Part shown: positions 1-7,045 of the stretch, one piece after another
How positions within the stretch are numbered: the stretch's first letter is position 1
Layout: each line of letters starts with the position of its first letter
DNA from: Nitrosomonadales bacterium
Lineage (GTDB): Bacteria; Pseudomonadota; Gammaproteobacteria; Burkholderiales; Nitrosomonadaceae
Direction: 5' to 3'
Assembly: GCA_004525885.1 (NCBI GenBank)
Contig: SPBV01000018.1
Span: 1-14,728 of the forward strand
Length of the DNA: 14,728 bases
Made by a program: the position numbers and the translations under genes
The notes under the pieces: model-generated
The model's database searches: none
The model's input: only the letters and a program-made list of their open reading frames with translations
What the model was told of the DNA's origin: nothing

Positions 1-54
1 CAGAAAAACAATACCAAGAATGCTAATATGTATTGTGAGTCTAGAAATCGTCAT
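1..54 (-). CDS. N-terminal fragment of an unidentified membrane or exported protein
   Basis: Eighteen codons are open from an ATG at 54-52 to the window edge, reading MTISRLTIHISILGIVFL. A GGAG Shine-Dalgarno motif (bases 67-64 of this strand) lies nine bases in front of the ATG, which supports the start. The short basic/polar beginning followed by a run of Ile, Leu, Val and Phe looks like a signal peptide or first membrane anchor. The gene follows purL on the same strand with a 65-base gap, so it may be read from the purL transcript. Too little is present to name a family; an inner-membrane sensor or transporter is possible, but this is a guess. Confidence 0.5.
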   Translation of the reverse strand, partial: MTISRLTIHISILGIVFL

Positions 55-119
55 TTTGTAAATCTCCACGTCACCATTCTTTAATTCTTCTACTACTAAT
101 CAACGCCACTAATATATTT

Positions 120-3100
120 TCATCCCACCCATTTTCTAGCGTTCCTGAACATCCTCATCCATGGCGCATCTTCATGCCAATCATTGGGATACCAGGAATG
201 CTGAACCGCACGGAACACCCGCTCTGGATGTGGCATAAGTATGCTGAAGCGTCCATCAGGCGTAGTCATACCAGCTACGCCCAAGGGCGAACCGTTAGGG
301 TTAAGGGGATAAACCTCAGTAGGTTTACCATAATTATTCATGAAACGCATTGTTACAAGGGGTAGAGTGGCTGTAAGTCTTTCCTTATTAGTAAACTCTG
401 TATACCCTTCACCGTGCGAAACGACGATAGGCATGATGCTGCCAGCCATTCCATCGAAGAACAATGATGGACTTTTCTGAATTTCTACTGATACAAAACG
501 TGCTTCAAACTGCTCTGATTTATTACGAACGAAATGTGGCCAATGTTCGGCTCCGGGGATGAGTTCATGTAGATTGCTCATCATTTGACAACCGTTGCAT
601 ACACCCAATGCAAAGGTATCAGTACGCCTAAAGAAAGCTTCAAATTCATCGTGGGCACAATGATTGAATAGAATAGATTTGGCCCAACCCTCTCCTGCGC
701 CTAATACGTCCCCATAAGAAAATCCACCACATACTGCAAGACCCTTGTAATCCTTCAGCGAAACACGTCTCTCAATGATGTCGCTCATATGCACATCTGT
801 TGCCGCAAATCCTGCCCGATCAAAAGCAGCAGCCATCTCAACATGGCCATTCACGCCTTGCTCACGCAAAATAGCAATTCTTGGTCTGATGCCACTCTGA
901 ATATAAGGCGCCGCAACATCATTGTCTACTTCAAAACTCAGTTGTGCATTCAATCCAGGATCAGAGATATCGAGTTTGAGATCATACTCTTGTTGTGCAC
1001 ATACCGGATTGTCACGTAATCTTTGCATTTCGTACGTTGTCTCGGACCAAGCTCGATGTAGGGCTGCACGTTTTTCAGAAAATACTGGTTTGTTATTACG
1101 TAGCAACCGCACTTCGTCCTCACTGTTAAGATTACCAATTACAAAACATATGTCACGCAACCCTTCTTCGGATGCAATTTTCATAAAATCGAAATGATCT
1201 TCAGTCCTTATTTGGATAACCGCCCCGAGTTCCTCATTAAACAAAACAGATATGATGCGTTCCAAGAATCTTCCATTTAGTACTTCTTGCTTCAGTTCGT
1301 ATCCATCCACATCATTAGCAAGCACATCAAAACACAGCTGATCCAAATTTATAGTTACACCAACGTGGCCAGCAAAAGACATTTCGCACAGCGTTGTGAG
1401 CAGACCGCCATCGGAACGATCATGATAAGCTAGTATTTTGTTTTCTTTATTTAAGTGCTGTATAGCGGCGAATAACCCTTTAAGTTTCTTCACACCATCT
1501 GAGCCTACAATATCAGGCACAATATCACCTACTTGCTTGTAAACCTGTGCCAGCGATGAGCCCCCAAGGCGGTTCCTACCCATTCCAAGATCTACTAAGA
1601 TCAATTCCGTCTCGCCACAGTCAGTTCGCAACTGTGGCGTAAGTGTTTTACGAACATCTGTGACTCTTGCAAAAGCAGAGATAATGAGAGATAAAGGTGC
1701 GGTCACTTCTTTCCTAGCGCCACAATCAGTATTATCAGACTTGTTTTCCCACGTTGTCTTCATTGACATAGAATCTTTGCCCACCGGAATACTGATCCCT
1801 AGCTGCGGACACAATTCCATGCCTACTGCATGAACCGCATCGAATAAATCCGCATCCTCACCGGGATGTCCAGCTGCAGCCATCCAGTTGGCTGAAAGTT
1901 TTATTTCTCTAATATCTTCAATCAATGTAGCAGCCATATTAGTGATGGCCTCACCTACCGCCATACGTGCAGCGGACGCAGAATCAAGTAACGCCAATGG
2001 TGCTCGTTCACCTACAGCAAACGCCTCACCTTGATAAGTCTTATAACCCATTAGAATCACTGCCACATCTGCTACCGGAACTTGCCACGGCCCAACCATC
2101 TGATCACGTGCTGTCACCCCCCCAACGCTACGGTCACCAATACTTATGAGAAATGTTTTGTCCGCCACTACAGGCAGGCGCAAAACCCTATAGATAGACC
2201 CTTTTAAGTTTAACCCTATCGTATTAAATGGTACTGGTAGTTTCTTAACATGAGTAACTTCACGTGTCATTTTTGGTAACTTTCCCAATAGTACCGAAAT
2301 CTCCATATCAACCGGAAGATTATTGAAAGATGGGTCAATTACGGAAAGCTGTTCTCTTTCTGTCGCTGTACCCACTACTGCAAACGGGCAACGCTCACGC
2401 TTGCAAATTGCCTTGAATAACTCCAGAGATTCTGGCAAGATTGTTAGTACATAACGTTCCTGTGCTTCATTGCTCCAAATTTGCATTGGCGACATACCAA
2501 ACTCTTCCAAAGGAATATCTCGTAGATTGATACTCCCACCACGTCGTGAACCATGTAACAACTCTGGCAAAGCATTAGACAAACCACCCGCACCAACATC
2601 GTGAATCGAAAGAATCGGGTTTGACTCCCCTGCTCTTTCCATCTGCCAACATCTGTCAATCACTTCCTGAGCACGCCGCTCCATCTCAGCATTGCCACGC
2701 TGCACCGAATTGAAGTCCAAACTTTCTTCATTGATCCCAGTGCCCATGCTGGAAGCTGCACCACCACCTAGTCCAATCAACATTCCTGGTCCGCCCAATT
2801 GAATCAACAACGCGCCAGATGGAAACTCTTCCTTGAATGAATGAAGTTTAGAAATATGGCCTATTCCTCCTGCCAACATAATAGGCTTGTGATAACCACG
2901 CATCTCATTCGCAATCAGTTCCTCAAAAGTACGAAAGTACCCAGCTAGATTAGGACGACCAAATTCATTGTTGTATGTGGCAGCGCCAATAGGACCTTCA
3001 AGCATAATTTGCAGGGCCGATGAAATGCGTGAAGGCTTACCATACGAACAAATTTTCCCAGAGTCCTGGTGTATCTCCCAAGGCTGGACAAAACCAGGAA

Positions 3101-4124
3101 TGTTTAAATTTGAAACCGAGAATCCCGTGAATCCAGCCCGTGGTTTTGCGCCTCGACCAGTTGCTCCTTCGTCACGAATTTCCCCTCCTGCACCAGTAGC
3201 CGAACCAGAGTAAGGGGATATTGCAGTGGGATGGTTGTGAGTCTCTACCTTCATCAAAATATGTGTATGCTCCATGACATAAGCGTAATTCTGATCCTTG
3301 TCAGGATAAAAACGAGCGATTTCGGCTCCTTCGATTATGGAAGAATTATCCATATAAGCCACCACCGTACCTTGTGGATGCAGTTCATGAGTATTACGTA
3401 TCATTGAGAACAATGACTTAGACTGAGTTTTACCATCTATCACCCAGTCCGCATTGAAGATTTTATGGCGACAATGCTCTGAATTAGCCTGGGCGAACAT
3501 CATCAATTCCACATCAGTCGGGTTGCGTCCAATATGCGAAAAATGAGCCAAAAGATATTCGATTTCGTCAGACGATAAAGCAAGACCCATTTCGCTATTG
3601 GATCTTTGTAACGTCTCTAACGCACCTACCCGTATATCAACTATATTTAGTGGAGCAGGCTCTATATGCTGAAATAAATTTTCAGCATCATTGAATGAGC
3701 TAAATACTGCTTCGGTCATGCGGTCATGGATAAACGGGAGCAATAGGACTCTTTCTTCGACTGAAAGTCCGTCTCTAGATTGTATATAAAACGCTACGCT
3801 ACGTTCTAATCGCTTGACTACGTCTAATCCGCAATGATGAGCGATTTCAGTTGCTTTAGATGACCAAGTAGAGATGGTTCCAAGACGAGGCAACACCAGC
3901 AATAATTCACCGGGGGAAGTCTTATTCTTCTGTGTTGCCGCACCGTAACTAAGTAATTTTTCAAGAATAATAGTTTCTTTTTCCCGTAAACTACGTGTTT
4001 CTGAGCAAAAATGCCAATACTCGGCAGAAATGTGGGAAACTTGTGGGGCAAATGGTTTGAGAGCGTCTACTAATTTTTCCAGACGGAAAGGAGATAAAGC
4101 GCTACCTCCACGAAATCGAAGCAT
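120..4124 (-). CDS. purL: Phosphoribosylformylglycinamidine synthase (FGAM synthetase), large single-chain form
   Basis: This cytosolic enzyme converts FGAR, glutamine and ATP to FGAM, the fourth step of de novo purine synthesis. At 1334 residues it is the fused form of proteobacteria (E. coli PurL is 1295). The N-terminal domain occupies roughly residues 1-160. The first AIRS-like half carries QANSEHCRHK (212-221), VETHNHPTAI (293-302) and a glycine-rich loop with EIRDEGATGRGAKP (to 328). A second AIRS-like half follows. The C-terminal class I glutamine amidotransferase domain has the nucleophile in GVCNGCQ (Cys1176) and the HPE pair His1299/Glu1301, the same spacing as Cys1135/His1260/Glu1262 in E. 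coli. No frameshift or missing active-site residue is seen. The ATG at 4124 gives the usual family start (LRFRG..ALS.FR), although no clear Shine-Dalgarno precedes it. It is transcribed away from nnr. A run of seven G lies inside the gene (2117-2123). Confidence 0.97.
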   Translation of the reverse strand: MLRFRGGSALSPFRLEKLVDALKPFAPQVSHISAEYWHFCSETRSLREKETIILEKLLSYGAATQKNKTSPGELLLVLPRLGTISTWSSKATEIAHHCGLDVVKRLERSVAFYIQSRDGLSVEERVLLLPFIHDRMTEAVFSSFNDAENLFQHIEPAPLNIVDIRVGALETLQRSNSEMGLALSSDEIEYLLAHFSHIGRNPTDVELMMFAQANSEHCRHKIFNADWVIDGKTQSKSLFSMIRNTHELHPQGTVVAYMDNSSIIEGAEIARFYPDKDQNYAYVMEHTHILMKVETHNHPTAISPYSGSATGAGGEIRDEGATGRGAKPRAGFTGFSVSNLNIPGFVQPWEIHQDSGKICSYGKPSRISSALQIMLEGPIGAATYNNEFGRPNLAGYFRTFEELIANEMRGYHKPIMLAGGIGHISKLHSFKEEFPSGALLIQLGGPGMLIGLGGGAASSMGTGINEESLDFNSVQRGNAEMERRAQEVIDRCWQMERAGESNPILSIHDVGAGGLSNALPELLHGSRRGGSINLRDIPLEEFGMSPMQIWSNEAQERYVLTILPESLELFKAICKRERCPFAVVGTATEREQLSVIDPSFNNLPVDMEISVLLGKLPKMTREVTHVKKLPVPFNTIGLNLKGSIYRVLRLPVVADKTFLISIGDRSVGGVTARDQMVGPWQVPVADVAVILMGYKTYQGEAFAVGERAPLALLDSASAARMAVGEAITNMAATLIEDIREIKLSANWMAAAGHPGEDADLFDAVHAVGMELCPQLGISIPVGKDSMSMKTTWENKSDNTDCGARKEVTAPLSLIISAFARVTDVRKTLTPQLRTDCGETELILVDLGMGRNRLGGSSLAQVYKQVGDIVPDIVGSDGVKKLKGLFAAIQHLNKENKILAYHDRSDGGLLTTLCEMSFAGHVGVTINLDQLCFDVLANDVDGYELKQEVLNGRFLERIISVLFNEELGAVIQIRTEDHFDFMKIASEEGLRDICFVIGNLNSEDEVRLLRNNKPVFSEKRAALHRAWSETTYEMQRLRDNPVCAQQEYDLKLDISDPGLNAQLSFEVDNDVAAPYIQSGIRPRIAILREQGVNGHVEMAAAFDRAGFAATDVHMSDIIERRVSLKDYKGLAVCGGFSYGDVLGAGEGWAKSILFNHCAHDEFEAFFRRTDTFALGVCNGCQMMSNLHELIPGAEHWPHFVRNKSEQFEARFVSVEIQKSPSLFFDGMAGSIMPIVVSHGEGYTEFTNKERLTATLPLVTMRFMNNYGKPTEVYPLNPNGSPLGVAGMTTPDGRFSILMPHPERVFRAVQHSWYPNDWHEDAPWMRMFRNARKWVG

Positions 4125-4219
4125 TAGATGAGATGTGGCATTGAAATGGAAAGTATAATTTTACACGAGAAGGTTCGCTACCCACAGTCCTAAAAGTAAT
4201 TGCCTAGATAATTTACAAT
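4125..4219. promoter_or_regulatory. Divergent purL/nnr promoter region with overlapping -10 boxes
   Basis: This 95-base spacer separates the purL and nnr start codons. At 4152-4159 two -10 hexamers overlap on opposite strands: TATAAT on the plus strand (4154-4159), pointing to nnr, and TATACT on the minus strand (4157-4152), pointing to purL. Neither has a good TTGACA partner at 16-18 bases, so the assignment rests on the -10 elements only. If both are used, polymerase cannot occupy both at once and the two genes would compete. No PurR-type operator was recognised. Confidence 0.4.
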
Positions 4220-5791
4220 ATGAATAGAAAAACCCCTATCTATCTCACTACAGAGATCCGCAAGATTGAACAACTTGCTGCTGATTTCCCTACTCTTTCA
4301 GGTTTAATGGAAAAAGCTGGATTGGCTGCAGCAAAAGTGGCGCGGGATAAACTGCTGACCAACGAAAGAAACAAGGTGTTGATACTGGCTGGTCCTGGTA
4401 ATAATGGCGGCGATGCCTTCGTCGTTGCTCGCTATCTGCAAGAATGGTGGTTTAAAGTCACACTAGTATTTACCGGAACACCCGCCGAACTATCAGGCGA
4501 TGCAAAGAATTCAATGGATGCCTGGCTCGCTTCGGGAGGCGAGGTGCTTTCTGAGATCCCAGCTAAGAATGATTGGAATGCAGTAGTAGATGGGTTGTTC
4601 GGTATTGGTCTTTCACGAAATCTGGAAGGTACATACTATGAGCTAGTCAATGCGATCAATCACATGAATCTGCCTGTACTGGCTTTGGATATTCCAAGTG
4701 GCCTGGACAGTGACAACGGCCATGTATGCGGTGTAGCAATTTACGCCACTATAACCGTAACATTCATTGGCCTAAAAGCTGGCCTACTGACTCACCAAGG
4801 TACTGAGTATTGCGGGGAAATTTTATTACGTAATCTTGATATCGATGCGCCCACCTTTATAAAACCCCAATCATGGATATTAGATTTAGCTTACGCACAA
4901 AGATTACTACCACCACCTCGTCCTGCTAACAACCACAAAGGCATGTTTGGTAGCGTAGGAATTATTGGTGGTTCAACCGGAATGATGGGAGCAGCACTCC
5001 TTGCAGGAACAGCCGCGCTAAAGTTAGGATCAGGACGTGTATACATTGGTTTGATTGCTGACAATGCGCCCGGGGTCAACCCGGCACAGCCTGAATTGAT
5101 GCTGCGCCCCGCTCACGAACTATTTAAGCTGGATCATCTGAATTGTCTAATTATTGGCCCAGGATTAGGAATGAGTGCTGATGCTTATTTCTGGCTTGAC
5201 TGTGCGCTTAAATCTACACAATCTTTAGTTCTGGATGCTGATGCGTTGAATCTTATTTCAGCCCGTCCAAAGCTTGCTAATACACTGAGTAACCGCAAGG
5301 CAGATACCATACTTACTCCCCATGCTGCAGAAGCTGCGCGGATGCTAGGAGTTTCTACTACTGCAGTTCAAAATAATCGTATGGCCGCAATAAAAAATCT
5401 GGTAGAGCGTTTCAACTGTTATACAGTACTGAAAGGTGCAGGTAGCATTTGTATGTCACCTGATGAAAAGTGCTACATAAACACTAGCGGTAATCCAGGT
5501 CTGTGTAGTGCCGGAACGGGCGATGTGTTATCTGGCATTATTGGTGCTTTGCTAGCACAAGGATTAATTGCAGAGAATGCGCTGTTACTGGCGGTTTACC
5601 TGCATGGTGCTGCAGCAGATGAGCTTCTAGAGCAAACTGGTGGACCAGTAGGAATGACGGCATCAGAAATTATAGATACTGCTCGTGGACTATTAAATCA
5701 GTGGATTTATAACCCTCAAATCAATAGATCTTCCTTAGATTTATCTTTAATAAAAACAAATTACTATCGAATTCACCCTATAGATTCTTAA
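4220..5791 (+). CDS. nnr: Bifunctional NAD(P)H-hydrate epimerase / ADP-dependent NAD(P)H-hydrate dehydratase
   Basis: This is a cytosolic metabolite-repair enzyme. The N-terminal YjeF_N domain interconverts the R and S epimers of hydrated NAD(P)H, and the C-terminal ribokinase-like domain dehydrates the S form at the expense of ADP. In the 523-residue product the epimerase half shows AGPGNNGGDAF (57-67), DGLFGIG (124-130) and DIPSGLDSDNG (157-167). The dehydratase half shows NHKGMFGSVGIIGG (238-251), GPGLG (313-317), LDADALN (338-344), TPHAAEAARML (366-376) and the nucleotide-binding GTGDVLSGIIG (432-442). Length and domain order match the E. coli YjeF/Nnr fusion. The Shine-Dalgarno is weak; the start at 4220 is preferred because it begins the conserved N-terminal helix. 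A hairpin terminator follows about 40 bases after the stop. The gene is apparently single, transcribed away from purL. Confidence 0.95.
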   Translation: MNRKTPIYLTTEIRKIEQLAADFPTLSGLMEKAGLAAAKVARDKLLTNERNKVLILAGPGNNGGDAFVVARYLQEWWFKVTLVFTGTPAELSGDAKNSMDAWLASGGEVLSEIPAKNDWNAVVDGLFGIGLSRNLEGTYYELVNAINHMNLPVLALDIPSGLDSDNGHVCGVAIYATITVTFIGLKAGLLTHQGTEYCGEILLRNLDIDAPTFIKPQSWILDLAYAQRLLPPPRPANNHKGMFGSVGIIGGSTGMMGAALLAGTAALKLGSGRVYIGLIADNAPGVNPAQPELMLRPAHELFKLDHLNCLIIGPGLGMSADAYFWLDCALKSTQSLVLDADALNLISARPKLANTLSNRKADTILTPHAAEAARMLGVSTTAVQNNRMAAIKNLVERFNCYTVLKGAGSICMSPDEKCYINTSGNPGLCSAGTGDVLSGIIGALLAQGLIAENALLLAVYLHGAAADELLEQTGGPVGMTASEIIDTARGLLNQWIYNPQINRSSLDLSLIKTNYYRIHPIDS

Positions 5792-5805
5792 TCGCATTCT
5801 ATGGC

Positions 5806-5826
5806 ATGTAACCACTATGTAACCAC
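5806..5826 (+). repeat. Tandem 11-base direct repeat (ATGTAACCAC twice)
   Basis: ATGTAACCAC occurs at 5806-5815 and again at 5817-5826 with a one-base spacer, in the spacer just after nnr. It marks the left side of the accessory-looking stretch. It could be a protein-binding pair or an arm-type site left by integration, or simply a chance duplication. Confidence 0.4.
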
Positions 5827-5832
5827 ATTTAC

Positions 5833-5863
5833 CCAAAAATTGTCGGTTCAATTTTGGTGTTTT
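5833..5863 (+). terminator. Rho-independent terminator of nnr
   Basis: The arms CCAAAAATTG (5833-5842) and CAATTTTGG (5849-5857) pair as a 9-base-pair stem with one bulged A and a six-base loop. A T-rich tail (TGTTTTTG) follows. It lies 42 bases after the nnr stop. The A+T-rich stem makes it moderate in strength. A smaller TAGCC/GGCTA hairpin follows at 5877-5891. Confidence 0.55.
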
Positions 5864-5892
5864 TGAGGGGTTTAGGTAGCCATAAAGGCTAT

Positions 5893-5920
5893 TTGAAAGC
5901 CTGAAACGGGTCTGTTAAAT
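5893..5920 (+). promoter_or_regulatory. Candidate sigma-70 promoter for the small exported protein gene
   Basis: TTGAAA (5893-5898, five of six matches to TTGACA) is followed after 16 bases by TTAAAT (5915-5920, four of six matches to TATAAT). It lies 26 bases in front of the gene at 5946 and after the nnr terminator, so it fits an independent transcription unit. This is a call by eye only. Confidence 0.35.
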
Positions 5921-5945
5921 AACTTCTAGCCCATAGGAAAGTGCT

Positions 5946-6305
5946 ATGATCCTGTTTGTGACTGCTCTCAAACTTACTTCCCTCCTTTTACTTTTTTTCT
6001 TTTCTATCGGATTTGGAGTTGGTGTTTCAAAAAGCCCGCCTAAACATGCTATCGTTTTTGTTGACTCGGCTGAAAAGACTTATTTTGCTCCTCCTTGCGT
6101 CAAGGCATTGGATGAGCGCACAACGTTAACAGAGTCGACGATAGAGAAAGTTTATAAATTAAAGCTTAATCCAGACCCAGAATGCCGTGATACCGGAGCA
6201 TTTCTTCAAGACGCACGCAGTCTCTCTGGACAGTTACTAGTAAAGATTGGCGCTCTGGAACCGTTGAAGTCCCGGTGGAATAAAGATGGTTCATGGAATT
6301 GGTAA
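5946..6305 (+). CDS. Small exported or membrane-anchored protein of unknown function
   Basis: The 119-residue product was not recognised. Residues 5-27 are strongly hydrophobic (LLLLFFF core) after a very short N-terminus, as in an uncleaved membrane anchor or a signal peptide, so the remaining roughly 90 residues are probably periplasmic. The soluble part is mixed in charge and contains two cysteines (Cys51 and Cys80) that could form a disulfide, and it ends in Trp-Asn-Trp. The start is supported by AGGAAA at 5935-5940, five bases before the ATG. Its own promoter candidate and a terminator before it suggest a single-gene unit. It sits on the left side of an accessory-looking block. No lipobox is seen. 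It is likely real because of the good ribosome site and coherent protein, but family and function are unknown. Confidence 0.65.
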   Translation: MILFVTALKLTSLLLLFFFSIGFGVGVSKSPPKHAIVFVDSAEKTYFAPPCVKALDERTTLTESTIEKVYKLKLNPDPECRDTGAFLQDARSLSGQLLVKIGALEPLKSRWNKDGSWNW

Positions 6306-6360
6306 TGTGCGTTATACCCAAATCTGGGCTTGAATGGTCTTCTAAGAAGTCTTACTCTGA

Positions 6361-6388
6361 AAGTCAGGGATTCGATTCCCGCCGACCA
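6361..6388 (+). other. tRNA-like 3' end (T-arm/acceptor remnant), possible old attachment site
   Basis: The stretch around 6367-6388 reads GGGATTCGATTCCCGCCGACCA, resembling the T-arm and 3' acceptor of a tRNA (GGG stem, TTCGATT loop, CCC, then an end in CCA). No matching 5' acceptor strand (GGTCGGC), D-arm or clean anticodon arm can be folded in the 90 bases upstream, and the T-arm has one base too many between G53 and C61. It is therefore not a functional tRNA. The 3' end of a tRNA is the usual core of integrase attachment sites, so a remnant is plausible in this context, but chance resemblance is not excluded. Confidence 0.3.
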
Positions 6389-6407
6389 AAATCTTAACAA
6401 TAAAGTA

Positions 6408-6431
6408 TCTAAACTACCTGGATAATTTAGA
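6408..6431 (-). terminator. Weak inverted repeat at the end of the peroxidase remnant
   Basis: TCTAAA (6408-6413) and TTTAGA (6426-6431) form a six-base-pair stem with a 12-base loop that overlaps the stop codon of the cytochrome c peroxidase remnant on the minus strand, followed by a T-rich stretch in that direction. It may be the old terminator of that gene. The stem is short and A+T-rich, so support is low. Confidence 0.25.
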
Positions 6432-6924
6432 AAGACAAGGTTTTTAAAAACGTTACTACATCTTCGACTTCATCTAGTGTCAAAAAGCCAACCCTGCTAG
6501 ACGCATCATTTAATGTGAGTCGCTTATAAATCTCATGTCTTTCCAAAGAATCAAGTTTATTGAACTCAATGAGCTCGAAAGGATCATAGTGCGCTATTAC
6601 TGCCTCTTTTAACGTTCTGGTAGAACCTGAATGACTATATGGTGCAGTTTTCTTAACGTTATAGAGAGATGGGGTTCTGAATTTATACAGATCTTTTGGA
6701 TTGAACGTTACATTGTATCGCCCATAATCCACTCCGAAGCCATTCTTTCCAAATCCGAGCTGAGGAAAAGCTATGGTATAAAACTTAAAATCTGAGAAAT
6801 GAGGCCCTGCGTGACAAGTGCCACAGCCTCCTTTTCCATAAAATGTAAGGGCTCCTTTTAGCTCATTTTCATTAAGTGTTGTGTCGCCTTGAACGAACTT
6901 TTCTAACCTTGTGCAGGAGGGTTC
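6427..6924 (-). pseudogene. C-terminal half of a di-heme cytochrome c peroxidase (CcpA/MauG family), 5' truncated
   Basis: The minus strand is open from an in-frame TAA (6927-6925) to the stop at 6427-6429, giving 165 residues with no ATG. The only start-like codon is a GTG at 6732, inside the domain. The fragment begins with TRLEKFVQGDTTLNENELKG, which resembles the family's linker into the second heme domain. It then has GKGGCGTCHAGP (heme c motif CGTCH, residues 34-38), KFRTPSLYNV and TAPYSHSG, and ends with TLDEVEDVVTFLKTLSF, the usual C-terminus. Complete proteins are roughly 330-400 residues with a second CXXCH in the N-terminal half; that half and the signal peptide are missing. The break falls next to a GATTGT repeat and the promoter of the DUF1254 gene. 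No Met occurs in the fragment, so a Met axial ligand for this heme is absent. It is almost certainly non-functional. Confidence 0.8.
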
Positions 6925-6927
6925 TTA

Positions 6928-6951
6928 GATTGTGATTGTGATTGTTATTGT
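6928..6951 (+). repeat. Short hexamer tandem repeat (GATTGT, about 4 units)
   Basis: GATTGT is repeated three times and followed by a fourth unit with one change (TATTGT). It lies exactly between the truncated end of the peroxidase remnant and the -35 region of the DUF1254 gene, and the last unit contributes to the -35 box. It may mark the deletion or insertion junction. Confidence 0.55.
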
Positions 6952-6976
6952 GGAAGCACTCGCCGATATATAAAAT
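6948..6976 (+). promoter_or_regulatory. Candidate sigma-70 promoter of the DUF1254 protein gene
   Basis: TTGTGG (6948-6953) and TAAAAT (6971-6976, five of six matches to TATAAT) are separated by 17 bases. The start codon at 7046 is 69 bases beyond the -10, leaving a leader of about 60 bases. The -35 box overlaps the end of the hexamer repeat. Called by eye. Confidence 0.45.
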
Positions 6977-7045
6977 ACTAAAAAAACTTTGGACCCGACG
7001 AGACTAAACACTAATTTCCTTGAACCACAACAAAAGGACAAAACT

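Noticed and set aside
3824..4051. Several minus and plus frames inside purL, including 2968-3213
   Set aside because: They are alternative-frame shadows of one continuous, fully conserved purL gene.
6298..6388. Complete functional tRNA gene
   Set aside because: No acceptor pairing, D-arm or anticodon arm could be folded upstream of the T-arm-like end, and the T-arm itself is irregular.
6989..7045. 19-codon longer start for the DUF1254 protein
   Set aside because: The ATG at 7046 has AAGGA at the right distance and begins a normal signal peptide; the upstream ATG has neither and lies close to the promoter's start region.
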